64,000 bases of DNA from Firmicutes bacterium CAG:555. GTDB taxonomy: Bacteria > Bacillota > Clostridia > Oscillospirales > Oscillospiraceae. The position numbers and the translations under genes are program-made. This document shows positions 16,693 to 25,804 of the stretch, piece by piece. Each line of letters opens with the position of its first letter. Within the stretch, counting starts at the first letter, position 1. Under the pieces are notes generated by a model. The model was given only the letters and a program-made list of their open reading frames with translations. It was not told where the DNA came from and made no database searches. The stretch lies in NCBI GenBank assembly GCA_000431075.1, contig HF986880.1, forward strand, positions 7,354 through 71,353, read 5' to 3'.

Positions 16693-17787
16693 TCAAGCAC
16701 CTCCCTGAATTTCGTTTCCCTTATTGAATATAAGTCCCTCGGCCTTGAGCTCCATTATGATCAGAAGACCGATAGGCAGTGCAAACATTCCTATGCCGCC
16801 GGCAAGCTTGAGACCGACCCACAGGCACAAAAGCGTTGCAAGCGGATGCAGTCCCACCTGCTTGCCTACTATCTTCGGCTCTGCGTACTGGCGCACGATG
16901 ATGACGACTGCCCACAGCACCGCAAGCCCGATGCCGGTGCCTATCTGTCCCTGCAAAAGCTTTATCACCGCCCACGGCGCAAGTACGAGTCCCGAGCCGA
17001 CAATAGGCAGAATATCGAACACCGCGACGAGCAGCGCAATTACAAGTGCGTTGTCAACACCGATGATGAGGAGTCCGACAGCTATCTGCGCAAAGGTCAT
17101 GAGCAGAATGATCATATACGACTTGAGGTATTTGCCAACGATAACGCCCAGCGCACGCTTTGCCGTGCGAATTATTGTCTGCGCCTTATCCGGCAGCACA
17201 CCGAGTACGGCTTTCGATATTCCGTCATAGTCAAGTGCAAAGAATATCGACGCTATGATGCAGATGACCGTTGCCAGGAAGAAGTTCGGCAATCCTGCGC
17301 CGATGGCGGATATCCAACCGAGTACGGTGACGGAAAAGTTCATGACCGCACCGCTGAAGGTTGACATAACTCCCGGAAGTGCTTCCTCAACGGTCGCCCT
17401 GAGCTCGGGGTTATAGCGCTCAAGCTTATTGAGCGCATCGTTCACGACCTCCGTTGCCCACGGCTGTATGGTGTCGGTGAACATTTCCGGCAGCTTCGCC
17501 GCCCAGTCGGCGACAAAGGACACCACGCCGAACACCGCAAGCACCAAAAGTCCTGCAATGAGCACATAGCACAGTATCACCAGCAGCACCGTCAGAAACT
17601 TTTTGTTGATCTTCAGCTTCTGCGTTATCTTCCGTGCAAGCGCCTGCATCGGCAGTGCTATTGCAAGTGCGATGAGAAACGGTGTCAGCGGCCCAAGCAG
17701 GTACTTTATAAAAAGCGCCGCAATCAAAATTATCGCTGCCCAATAGGCGAATTTCAGAAGAAAACTCTTGTATTTTGCCTGTTCCAT
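16693..17787 (-). CDS. AI-2E family transporter (YtvI/PerM-like membrane protein)
   Basis: The 364-residue protein has about eight transmembrane segments with the family pattern: paired N-terminal helices (FAYWAAIILIAALFIKYLLGPLTPF), a central amphipathic region (about 95-160) and a C-terminal bundle with GSGLVLAPWAV and YAEPKIVGKQVGLHP. Members include autoinducer-2 exporters, Na+/H+ antiporters and sporulation protein YtvI, so the function is open. It lies first in an operon with the P-type ATPase behind an Mn2+ riboswitch, which suggests a part in cation homeostasis. A GTGGTCATTGA sequence precedes the ATG, giving a weak SD. Confidence 0.85.
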   Translation of the reverse strand: MEQAKYKSFLLKFAYWAAIILIAALFIKYLLGPLTPFLIALAIALPMQALARKITQKLKINKKFLTVLLVILCYVLIAGLLVLAVFGVVSFVADWAAKLPEMFTDTIQPWATEVVNDALNKLERYNPELRATVEEALPGVMSTFSGAVMNFSVTVLGWISAIGAGLPNFFLATVICIIASIFFALDYDGISKAVLGVLPDKAQTIIRTAKRALGVIVGKYLKSYMIILLMTFAQIAVGLLIIGVDNALVIALLVAVFDILPIVGSGLVLAPWAVIKLLQGQIGTGIGLAVLWAVVIIVRQYAEPKIVGKQVGLHPLATLLCLWVGLKLAGGIGMFALPIGLLIIMELKAEGLIFNKGNEIQGGA

Positions 17788-17833
17788 TCAATGACCACCT
17801 GTAATTATTTTAGACTTTTAAAATAGAAACTAT

Positions 17834-18095
17834 AAAAAGCTGACGAGCGCTGAACAACTATCGCCTGTCAGCACATGCTTTCGGCTATTCCATGCTTTCC
17901 CCCGACGAGCCGGCTCTCCCGAGCGAGCATGACTGTTTTGTGCTGACAGGTGCCTTGCAGTTTTGAGCGAGATAAAATGTGGTCAGGTCGTCTGAAAGAC
18001 CACAGGGAATACTTTGTGTATTTCCAAGGCCTCTCAGGCGTCATGGGCGCATTTTGGCCGGCCAAAACCGATAGGGGGCTCGGCTCTCGTTAGCG
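17834..18095 (-). ncRNA. Unidentified structured leader RNA with terminator/antiterminator layout
   Basis: About 260 bases between the Mn2+ riboswitch and the AI-2E gene hold no convincing gene but many helices: palindrome TTTTGGCCGGCCAAAA (near 18050-18066), GGAAATAC/GTATTCC, GTGGTC/GACCAC, and a perfect 12-bp pairing 17864-17875 with 17939-17950. The base-proximal arm of that pairing (17867-17872) can instead pair with 17839-17844 to give a hairpin followed by TTTTT (17834-17838). Two exclusive folds, one a terminator, is the layout of a riboswitch or attenuator. It did not match the T-box, M-box, cobalamin, TPP, lysine, SAM, glycine, FMN, ydaO or RNase P motifs I know. It could also be a separate small RNA. 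Confidence 0.55.
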
Positions 18096-18103
18096 AATAA
18101 AAA

Positions 18104-18229
18104 AAGACTTTTACGACTTATTATTTTTCGTAAAAGTCTTGCAAATACCGATAAAGTACCCGATGCACCGAGTCTGACGACTGCGATGTCGACGCATCGG
18201 ACGCATAAAATGCGCAAGCTACTCCCTTT
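18104..18229 (-). ncRNA. yybP-ykoY (Mn2+) riboswitch with intrinsic terminator
   Basis: The minus-strand transcript begins AAAAGGGAGTAGCTTGCGC (conserved GGGAGTAGC at 18218-18226), followed by the second conserved block GCGTCGACATCGC and GTCAGACTC, the L1/L3 partners of this Mn2+-binding class. Immediately after is a 12-bp terminator hairpin (18104-18115 / 18129-18140) with a T run. Mn2+ binding is known to prevent termination and induce exporters (MntP, YoaB). The call rests on motif recognition without a covariance model. Confidence 0.75.
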
Positions 18230-18235
18230 TAAGAG

Positions 18236-18265
18236 AATATATCATATTTTTCCCGCCGCTGTCAA
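18236..18265 (-). promoter_or_regulatory. Promoter of the Mn2+ riboswitch operon
   Basis: TTGACA (18260-18265) and TATATT (18236-18241) on the minus strand, 18-base spacer. The -35 overlaps the stop codon of the TRIC gene. The transcript would start near 18229, just where the riboswitch motif begins. Confidence 0.7.
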
Positions 18266-18897
18266 TCAAATTTTACGCTCGGCAGGTTCCATTTATACGC
18301 CGTCGCCAGCACTCTGACCGCAAAGATGAACACCATGCCGATAACGGCAGACAGGATGTCGTTCACGCCGACGATGTGCAGCACATAGTACAAAATGCCG
18401 CCGCTTAAAGATGCTACGGCATATACATGCTTTCTTAGCACCTTGGGCATCTTGTTTATCATCATGTCACGCAGCATGCCGCCGCCCACGCCGGTTATGA
18501 CGCCGAGGGTGAGTATCAAAATTACATTGTCGCTCACGCCCATGGCGGTATTCATGCCGGAAACGGTGAACACGCCGAGGCCGACTGCGTCAAAGATGTT
18601 GTTTATCTCGGACAGCTTGTCCTTATTGGCAAAATACTTCTCTTTTCTGATGTAAGCGTTGAAAAACACTATCAGCGAGGCAAGCACCGCCGCAAGCAGG
18701 TACCAGTAGCTGACGAACATTTTCGGCGGGAGCTGGCCGAGCAGCACATCTCGGATAACGCCGCCGCCGAGAGCCGTGATAACGCCCAGAAACAGCACAC
18801 CGAATATATCCGCATGGCGCTTTATCGCCGCCATTGCTCCCGACACGGCAAACGCCGCCGCACCGATGAGCTCAAGAACAAACATCGTATTTTCCAT
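18262..18897 (-). CDS. TRIC family cation channel (YicG-like, trimeric)
   Basis: The 211-residue protein consists of two repeats of about 80 residues, each with three helices and the glycine motif of the family: LGVITALGGGVIRDVLLG and LGVITGVGGGMLRDMM, plus a seventh helix. Prokaryotic TRIC proteins are K+-conducting trimers that may balance charge during other ion fluxes. The ATG at 18897 shares its A with the ychF stop (TGATG), a better choice than the GTG one codon earlier. The gene is last in the ftsH-ychF direction. Confidence 0.88.
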   Translation of the reverse strand: MENTMFVLELIGAAAFAVSGAMAAIKRHADIFGVLFLGVITALGGGVIRDVLLGQLPPKMFVSYWYLLAAVLASLIVFFNAYIRKEKYFANKDKLSEINNIFDAVGLGVFTVSGMNTAMGVSDNVILILTLGVITGVGGGMLRDMMINKMPKVLRKHVYAVASLSGGILYYVLHIVGVNDILSAVIGMVFIFAVRVLATAYKWNLPSVKFD

Positions 18898-19988
18898 CAC
18901 ACATTGAACCTGAACAGCGTTACATCTCCGTCATGCATGACATAGTCCTTGCCTTCGCTGCGGACCAAGCCCTTTTCCTTGGCGGCCGCCATGCTGCCGC
19001 ACTCACGCAGGTCGTCAAAGGCGACGATCTCGGCACGGATGAACCCACGCTCAAAGTCGGTATGTATCTTTCCCGCCGCCTGCGGTGCTTTCGTTCCCTT
19101 CTTTATTGTCCACGCTCTGCACTCATCGGGTCCGCAGGTGAGGAACGATATAAGCCCCAACAGTGCATACGAGCACTTGATCATTCGGTCAAGGCCCGAC
19201 TGCTCCATGCCCATCTCCTCAAGGAACATTTCACGCTCCTCCGGTTCAAGGGCGGCTATCTCCTCTTCAAGCTTTGCGCAAATGGGCAGCACCTGTGCGC
19301 CCTCTGCCTCGGCAATAGTGCAAAGCTGCTTGTAGTAGTCGTTATTCTCGTAATCGGATATGCCGTTTTCGTCCATGTTTGCGGCGTAGATGACGGGCTT
19401 TATCGTCAGCAGGTCGCTCGTTGCGATAAGCTCCATGTCGTCCGGCTCGCACTCGTAGCTGCGCACGCTCTTGCCCTCGTTGAGGTGCTCCAAAAGTCCC
19501 TTGAAAACCTCGGCCTCGTGCAGAAACTTCTTGTCACCCTTGGCGTTTTTGTTCGCCTTTTCGATGCGGCGCTCGACCATCTCCATGTCGGCCATGATAA
19601 GCTCAAGGTCGATTATCTCAACATCACGCTTGGGGTCAGTGCTGCCCTCGACATGGATGACATTCTCATCGTCGAAGCAGCGCACGACATGGACGATAGC
19701 GTCGGTGTTGCGTATATTCGACAGGAACTTGTTGCCCAGTCCCTCGCCCTTGGATGCACCCTTGACAAGACCTGCGATGTCGACAAACTCGATGACGGCA
19801 GGTGTGTACTTCTTCGGCTCGTAAATTGAGGCGAGAAAATCAAGGCGTTCGTCGGGCACGGTCACCATGCCGACATTGGGCTCTATCGTGCAGAACGGGT
19901 AGTTGGCAGACTCCGCTCCTGCGTTGGTGATAGCGTTAAAAAGCGTGGACTTGCCGACATTCGGCAGACCTACGATACCTAATTTCAT
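18897..19988 (-). CDS. ychF: Redox-regulated ATPase YchF (Obg/OLA1 family)
   Basis: The 363-residue protein starts MKLGIVGLPNVGKSTLF (P-loop), has the ATP-selecting NANMDE-type motif (YAANMDENG), a coiled-coil segment and a C-terminal TGS domain ending in DGDVTLFRFNV. It is a ribosome-associated ATPase widespread in bacteria. The ATG at 19988 follows GAGGAGAAC; an upstream in-frame extension includes the intergenic hairpin and is not credible. Confidence 0.95.
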   Translation of the reverse strand: MKLGIVGLPNVGKSTLFNAITNAGAESANYPFCTIEPNVGMVTVPDERLDFLASIYEPKKYTPAVIEFVDIAGLVKGASKGEGLGNKFLSNIRNTDAIVHVVRCFDDENVIHVEGSTDPKRDVEIIDLELIMADMEMVERRIEKANKNAKGDKKFLHEAEVFKGLLEHLNEGKSVRSYECEPDDMELIATSDLLTIKPVIYAANMDENGISDYENNDYYKQLCTIAEAEGAQVLPICAKLEEEIAALEPEEREMFLEEMGMEQSGLDRMIKCSYALLGLISFLTCGPDECRAWTIKKGTKAPQAAGKIHTDFERGFIRAEIVAFDDLRECGSMAAAKEKGLVRSEGKDYVMHDGDVTLFRFNV

Positions 19989-20000
19989 GTTCTTCTCCTC

Positions 20001-20031
20001 AAATTTGGGCAGCCGTCGGCTGCCCAAATTT
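20001..20031 (-). other. Strong hairpin between ftsH and the ychF start
   Basis: A 14-bp stem (20001-20014 / 20018-20031) with a 3-base loop lies 6 bases after the ftsH stop and abuts the ychF SD. On the minus transcript it is followed by GAGG, not a T run, so it is a poor terminator; it may protect the 3-prime end of processed ftsH mRNA or damp ychF translation. Confidence 0.5.
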
Positions 20032-20036
20032 TTATA

Positions 20037-22064
<2,028 letters not shown>

Positions 22065-22078
22065 TTGATCACATCCTC

Positions 22079-22627
22079 TTAGTCTGAGTAAATTTCGGGT
22101 TTGAGAACGCCGATATAGGGGAGATTGCGGTAAAGCTCGTTATAATCAAGTCCGTATCCGACGACGAAGGCATCGGGGACTTCAAAGCAGGAATACTTTG
22201 CGTACACGGGCGCTTTCCTGCGTGAAGGCTTATCCATCAGCGTTGCGATGGTTATCGACGCAGGCTTGCGTGCGGAAAGATAATTTTGCAGATAGCTGAG
22301 CGTCACACCCGAATCGAGGATATCCTCGACCATGACGACATGTCTGCCCTCGATATTCTGGCTCAGATCCTTCTGAATGGAAACGGCTCCTGTCGAAGTC
22401 GTACCCTTATACGAGGACACGGCCATGAAATCCACGGAGCATGGTATCGTCACATGGCGCATAAGATCGGACATGAACACGAAGCATCCCTTCAAAACGC
22501 CGACAAAAAGAGGATCCTTGCCCTCGAAATCCTTTGAGATCTGCTCGCCGAGCTCCTTGACCTTGGCTTCGATCTCCTCCTCGGTGAAAAACACTCTTTC
22601 TATGTCGTTTTTCATATCTTTACTCAT
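22079..22627 (-). CDS. hpt: Hypoxanthine phosphoribosyltransferase
   Basis: The 182-residue enzyme converts hypoxanthine (and usually guanine) with PRPP to IMP/GMP. The PRPP loop VVMVEDILDSGVTL is at about 97-110, with the purine-binding FVVGYGLDYNELYR near the C-terminus. The first ATG overlaps the tilS stop by eight bases (22620-22627); a second ATG at 22615 is also possible since neither has a strong SD. Confidence 0.95.
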   Translation of the reverse strand: MSKDMKNDIERVFFTEEEIEAKVKELGEQISKDFEGKDPLFVGVLKGCFVFMSDLMRHVTIPCSVDFMAVSSYKGTTSTGAVSIQKDLSQNIEGRHVVMVEDILDSGVTLSYLQNYLSARKPASITIATLMDKPSRRKAPVYAKYSCFEVPDAFVVGYGLDYNELYRNLPYIGVLKPEIYSD

Positions 22628-23972
22628 TTTTTAAATTGTCCCCCGTACGGTCAGTTTTATTTATCGTAACACGCAGCACGGCATCGCCGGTTTTGACCGA
22701 GCAGCGCTCGGCAACGCCGAAGCCGTAAACTGCGATAATTCCCTTTTCGTCACGCAGCACCGGAGTTTCGCTCCGCTGAAGCTGCGTCATTTTCGCCTCC
22801 GAAAAAAGATCCTTGAGGCTTTTTGTGCATTTTCTGCCGTTTAAGCGTATTTTGTCCCCATCTTTGCGGGAAGTAAAGAATATCGTACCACAAACGGCGT
22901 CAAAATTAAAGAAAAAAGTATTTAATGAATTGAAAACTTTGCTGTTTTCGGGCAACACGGCACATTCAACAGTGAATTTGCCGTCCCCGATGACCGTTTT
23001 TTCGCCGACACGCAGCTGAGTATCCGACAAATTATTCGGCTTTTGCCCGAAATACAGTCTGCCTTGGTCGGCGGTGACCCGCATGCCGTGGATATCGGCG
23101 TGGGCAAGGGTCTTTGACTGCATGATATCAAACAGCGCCTTGGTATGCCCCGCCGTGAGGCTGCGTCCGCAAATTTTACGCAGTACCCGTGCCGCCACAG
23201 GCTTTGGAAGTGCCGCAAGCTCGGGTATGGGCAGCGAGCCGTTTTCAAAATGATCGCTCAGAAAACCGGCCGCTAACTTGTCCAAAAACTCCTCGTCCTC
23301 ACGCAGAAGCTCCGCAGTGCGCATCGCCGATGCGGAAAACGCCGGATTTATGCCGCACAAAACGGGCATGACCCGATGGCGGATGACATTCCTCGTATAG
23401 TCGTCGGTATCATTCGTGCTGTCTGAGATATGCGCAACGCCGTTTTCGGCAAGATAGGCTTCTATCTGCGCACGGCTCGTTGCCAAAAGCGGACGAATGA
23501 GCCTGCCACGCACCGGCGGGATGCCGCACAAGCCCTTTGCTCCGGCTCCTCGGGTAAGGTTTAAAAGCACGGTCTCGGCGTTATCGTCGCTGTTGTGCGC
23601 CGTGGCGATCGCCGTGCAGCCGAGCTTATCGGCGCAGTTTTCCAAAAACTCATAGCGCAAGCGCCGTGCCGCTTCCTCTGTGGACATACCGTTTTGCTGC
23701 GCATACGCCGCAACATCGGCGCTGCCGGCCTCGCACACGATGCCGTGCTCATTGCACCATGCTTCGACAAAGGCTTGGTCACGGTCAGCCTCCGCACCAC
23801 GCAGGCGGTGGTTAAAATGCGCCGCCGCAACGGTTATGCCAAAGCGCTCTGCATTACTGCTCAGAAAATGCAGCAGGCACATGGAGTCTGCTCCGCCGGA
23901 CACGGCGCACAGCACCTTTGCACCCTTTTGGAGCATGCCGTGCTTATTTATAAAATCAATAATCGTCTTCAT
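22620..23972 (-). CDS. tilS: tRNA(Ile)-lysidine synthase TilS
   Basis: The 450-residue enzyme modifies C34 of tRNA-Ile(CAU) to lysidine so that it reads AUA. The N-type ATP pyrophosphatase loop SGGADS is at 25-30, AAHFNHRLRG follows, and the C-terminal lysidine-synthase domain (KIRLNGRKCTKSLKDLF) is present. The ATG at 23972 is preferred (GAGGGAAACCTCA upstream); it overlaps the end of dnaB by 17 bases. The longer upstream extension lies within dnaB coding sequence. Confidence 0.94.
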   Translation of the reverse strand: MKTIIDFINKHGMLQKGAKVLCAVSGGADSMCLLHFLSSNAERFGITVAAAHFNHRLRGAEADRDQAFVEAWCNEHGIVCEAGSADVAAYAQQNGMSTEEAARRLRYEFLENCADKLGCTAIATAHNSDDNAETVLLNLTRGAGAKGLCGIPPVRGRLIRPLLATSRAQIEAYLAENGVAHISDSTNDTDDYTRNVIRHRVMPVLCGINPAFSASAMRTAELLREDEEFLDKLAAGFLSDHFENGSLPIPELAALPKPVAARVLRKICGRSLTAGHTKALFDIMQSKTLAHADIHGMRVTADQGRLYFGQKPNNLSDTQLRVGEKTVIGDGKFTVECAVLPENSKVFNSLNTFFFNFDAVCGTIFFTSRKDGDKIRLNGRKCTKSLKDLFSEAKMTQLQRSETPVLRDEKGIIAVYGFGVAERCSVKTGDAVLRVTINKTDRTGDNLKNE

Positions 23973-25308
23973 TGAGGTTTCCCTCGTATGCTGCGAAGGT
24001 GGTGTACTCGGCAAGCCATGCAAGCTTCACCGTGCCGGTCTGACCCTTTCTGTTCTTGAGGACAATGGCCTCGGAGACATTCGGCTCCTCGCACTCGGCG
24101 TTGTAGTAGCCCTCACGGTACAGACCTATGACGACATCGGCGTCCTGCTCGATAGCACCGGATTCACGCAGGTCAGAGAGCATCGGGCGCTTGTTCGGGC
24201 GTCCCTCGCTTGCACGGCTCAGCTGCGACAGGCAGATGACCGGAACATTCAGCTCCTTGGCCATTATCTTGAGCATACGGCTGATATCGCTGACGACCTG
24301 CTGGCGGTTCTCGCCTGCGTACTTGCGGCTGTCGCCTCCGGCCGACTGCATGAGCTGGAGGTAGTCGATGACCACAAGACCGAGATTCGATATCCTGCGG
24401 CACTGTGCGTTCATGTCGGAAACAGACAGCATGGGGTTATCGTCGATGCGCATATCGGTCGCGCTCAGGACCTGCGCCGCCGCCGCTATGCGCTTCCACT
24501 CATCGGAGTTCAGCTGACCCGTGAGCAGGTTCTGCGACGGGACAAGTCCCTCGCCGGCAAGCAGTCTGCTTACAAGCTGCTCACGGCTCATTTCAAGCGA
24601 GAACACTGCAACGGTCTTGCCGCTTTTCTTTGCGACATTCATTGCGATATTCAGCGCAATACTCGTTTTGCCCATGCCGGGTCGTGCGGCGATGAGTATA
24701 AGCTCGCCCTTGTTAAGACCGAGGATGTATCGGTCAAGGTCGTTAAGCCCCGTTGACAGGCCGGGTATCTTCTGGCCGCTGGATGCAGCCTCGGACAAAT
24801 TCGAATAAACCGTCTGCACAACGGTGGATATCGGCACAAGTCCGCCGACCACCCTGCCCTGCCGCAAAGCGTATATCTTGCGCTCGGCAGCCTCTAACAT
24901 ATTCTCGGCCTCACCCGTGCCCTCGTAGACAAGGGTGTTGATCTCATCGGCCGCCGTTGCGAGATTGCGCAAAAGCGCCCTGTCGCTGACGATGGCAGCG
25001 TACTCTAACACATTTGCCGCCGTGGGCGTTATACGCATGAGCTCGGCAATATACGCCGTGCTCGTTTCACGGAACACGCCTCTGGTCTTCATCTGATCGA
25101 GCACGGTGATGGGGTCTATCGTCTGACCGTAGGAGAACATGGCATATATCGTCTCGAATATATCCCTGTTTTGCTGAATATAAAATTCTGCGCCCTTGAG
25201 GCGTTCGATGACATCGGGTATGCACCTTGTGTCGATAAGCATAGAGCCGATAACGGCCTGCTCTGCGCTTGCCGAGTGGGGTGCCTGTCTGCCCAACAGT
25301 TCTTCCAT
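23956..25308 (-). CDS. dnaB: Replicative DNA helicase DnaB
   Basis: The 450-residue protein has the N-terminal collar domain (SAEQAVIGSMLID) and the RecA-like motor with Walker A GARPGMGKTS, Walker B (LGLVVIDYLQLM), and the conserved LSQLSRASE and DLRESGAIEQDADVV stretches. It forms the hexameric replication-fork helicase. No intein interrupts it. It follows rplI by 25 bases in the operon gdpP-rplI-dnaB, the usual Firmicutes arrangement. Confidence 0.96.
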   Translation of the reverse strand: MEELLGRQAPHSASAEQAVIGSMLIDTRCIPDVIERLKGAEFYIQQNRDIFETIYAMFSYGQTIDPITVLDQMKTRGVFRETSTAYIAELMRITPTAANVLEYAAIVSDRALLRNLATAADEINTLVYEGTGEAENMLEAAERKIYALRQGRVVGGLVPISTVVQTVYSNLSEAASSGQKIPGLSTGLNDLDRYILGLNKGELILIAARPGMGKTSIALNIAMNVAKKSGKTVAVFSLEMSREQLVSRLLAGEGLVPSQNLLTGQLNSDEWKRIAAAAQVLSATDMRIDDNPMLSVSDMNAQCRRISNLGLVVIDYLQLMQSAGGDSRKYAGENRQQVVSDISRMLKIMAKELNVPVICLSQLSRASEGRPNKRPMLSDLRESGAIEQDADVVIGLYREGYYNAECEEPNVSEAIVLKNRKGQTGTVKLAWLAEYTTFAAYEGNLNEDDY

Positions 25309-25333
25309 GTTCCCGCTCCTTAGTATGAGTTTA

Positions 25334-25780
25334 TTATGCCTCTATAACGAGCACATTGATAGTGCCGCTGACCTCGTAGCCGAGCTTTGCCTTGATCTGA
25401 TATGCGCCGAAGGTCTTGATAGGCTCGGCCTGCACGATCTTGTTCTTCTCGATCTCGATGCCGTGCTGCTCCTTGAGAGCGGCGCTTATCTCCTGCGAGG
25501 TGACGGCACCGAACAGCTTGCCCGCTCCGCCGGCCTTTGCACGGATGGTGACGGTGATCTCGCCAAGCTTAGCCGCATTTGCCTCGGCCTCAGCCTTTTC
25601 CCTTGCCATCTGAGCGGCCTTGGCCTTCTCCTTGAGCTTGAGTGCATTTATATTGTCCGCCGTTGCCTCGCTGGCAAGCTTTCTCGGCAGCAGGTAATTG
25701 CGAGCGTAACCGTCAGAGACCTCCTTGAGCTCACCCTTCTTGGCCTTGCCCTTGACATCAACATTGAAAATGACCTTCAT
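25334..25780 (-). CDS. rplI: 50S ribosomal protein bL9
   Basis: The 148-residue protein has the bL9 N-terminal domain ([30 protein letters not shown]), long connecting helix rich in Ala, Glu and Lys, and C-terminal domain ([16 protein letters not shown]). Length is normal. It lies between gdpP and dnaB. Confidence 0.97.
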   Translation of the reverse strand: MKVIFNVDVKGKAKKGELKEVSDGYARNYLLPRKLASEATADNINALKLKEKAKAAQMAREKAEAEANAAKLGEITVTIRAKAGGAGKLFGAVTSQEISAALKEQHGIEIEKNKIVQAEPIKTFGAYQIKAKLGYEVSGTINVLVIEA

Positions 25781-25804
25781 AATTTTATCCTTTCCCGTGA
25801 TTTA

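Noticed and set aside
17868..18065. 65-residue open frame on the minus strand in the leader region
   Set aside because: It lies wholly within the helical leader RNA, has no SD, and its sequence looks like translated structured RNA.
17834..18095. RNase P RNA, tmRNA, SRP RNA or 6S RNA
   Set aside because: GAGGAAAGTCC, the tmRNA ends, the SRP GGTCAGGTCCGGAAGG core and the 6S bubble were looked for by eye on both strands and not found; GTCAGGTCGTCTGAAAG is only superficially SRP-like.
17860..18095. M-box (Mg2+) riboswitch
   Set aside because: Only a short GACGCC and a CTAACGAGAG-like start resemble it; the order of the other conserved blocks is missing.
20001..20031. Intrinsic terminator between ftsH and ychF
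   Set aside because: The stem is strong but on the transcribed strand it runs into the ychF SD instead of a T tract, so it is listed only as a hairpin.
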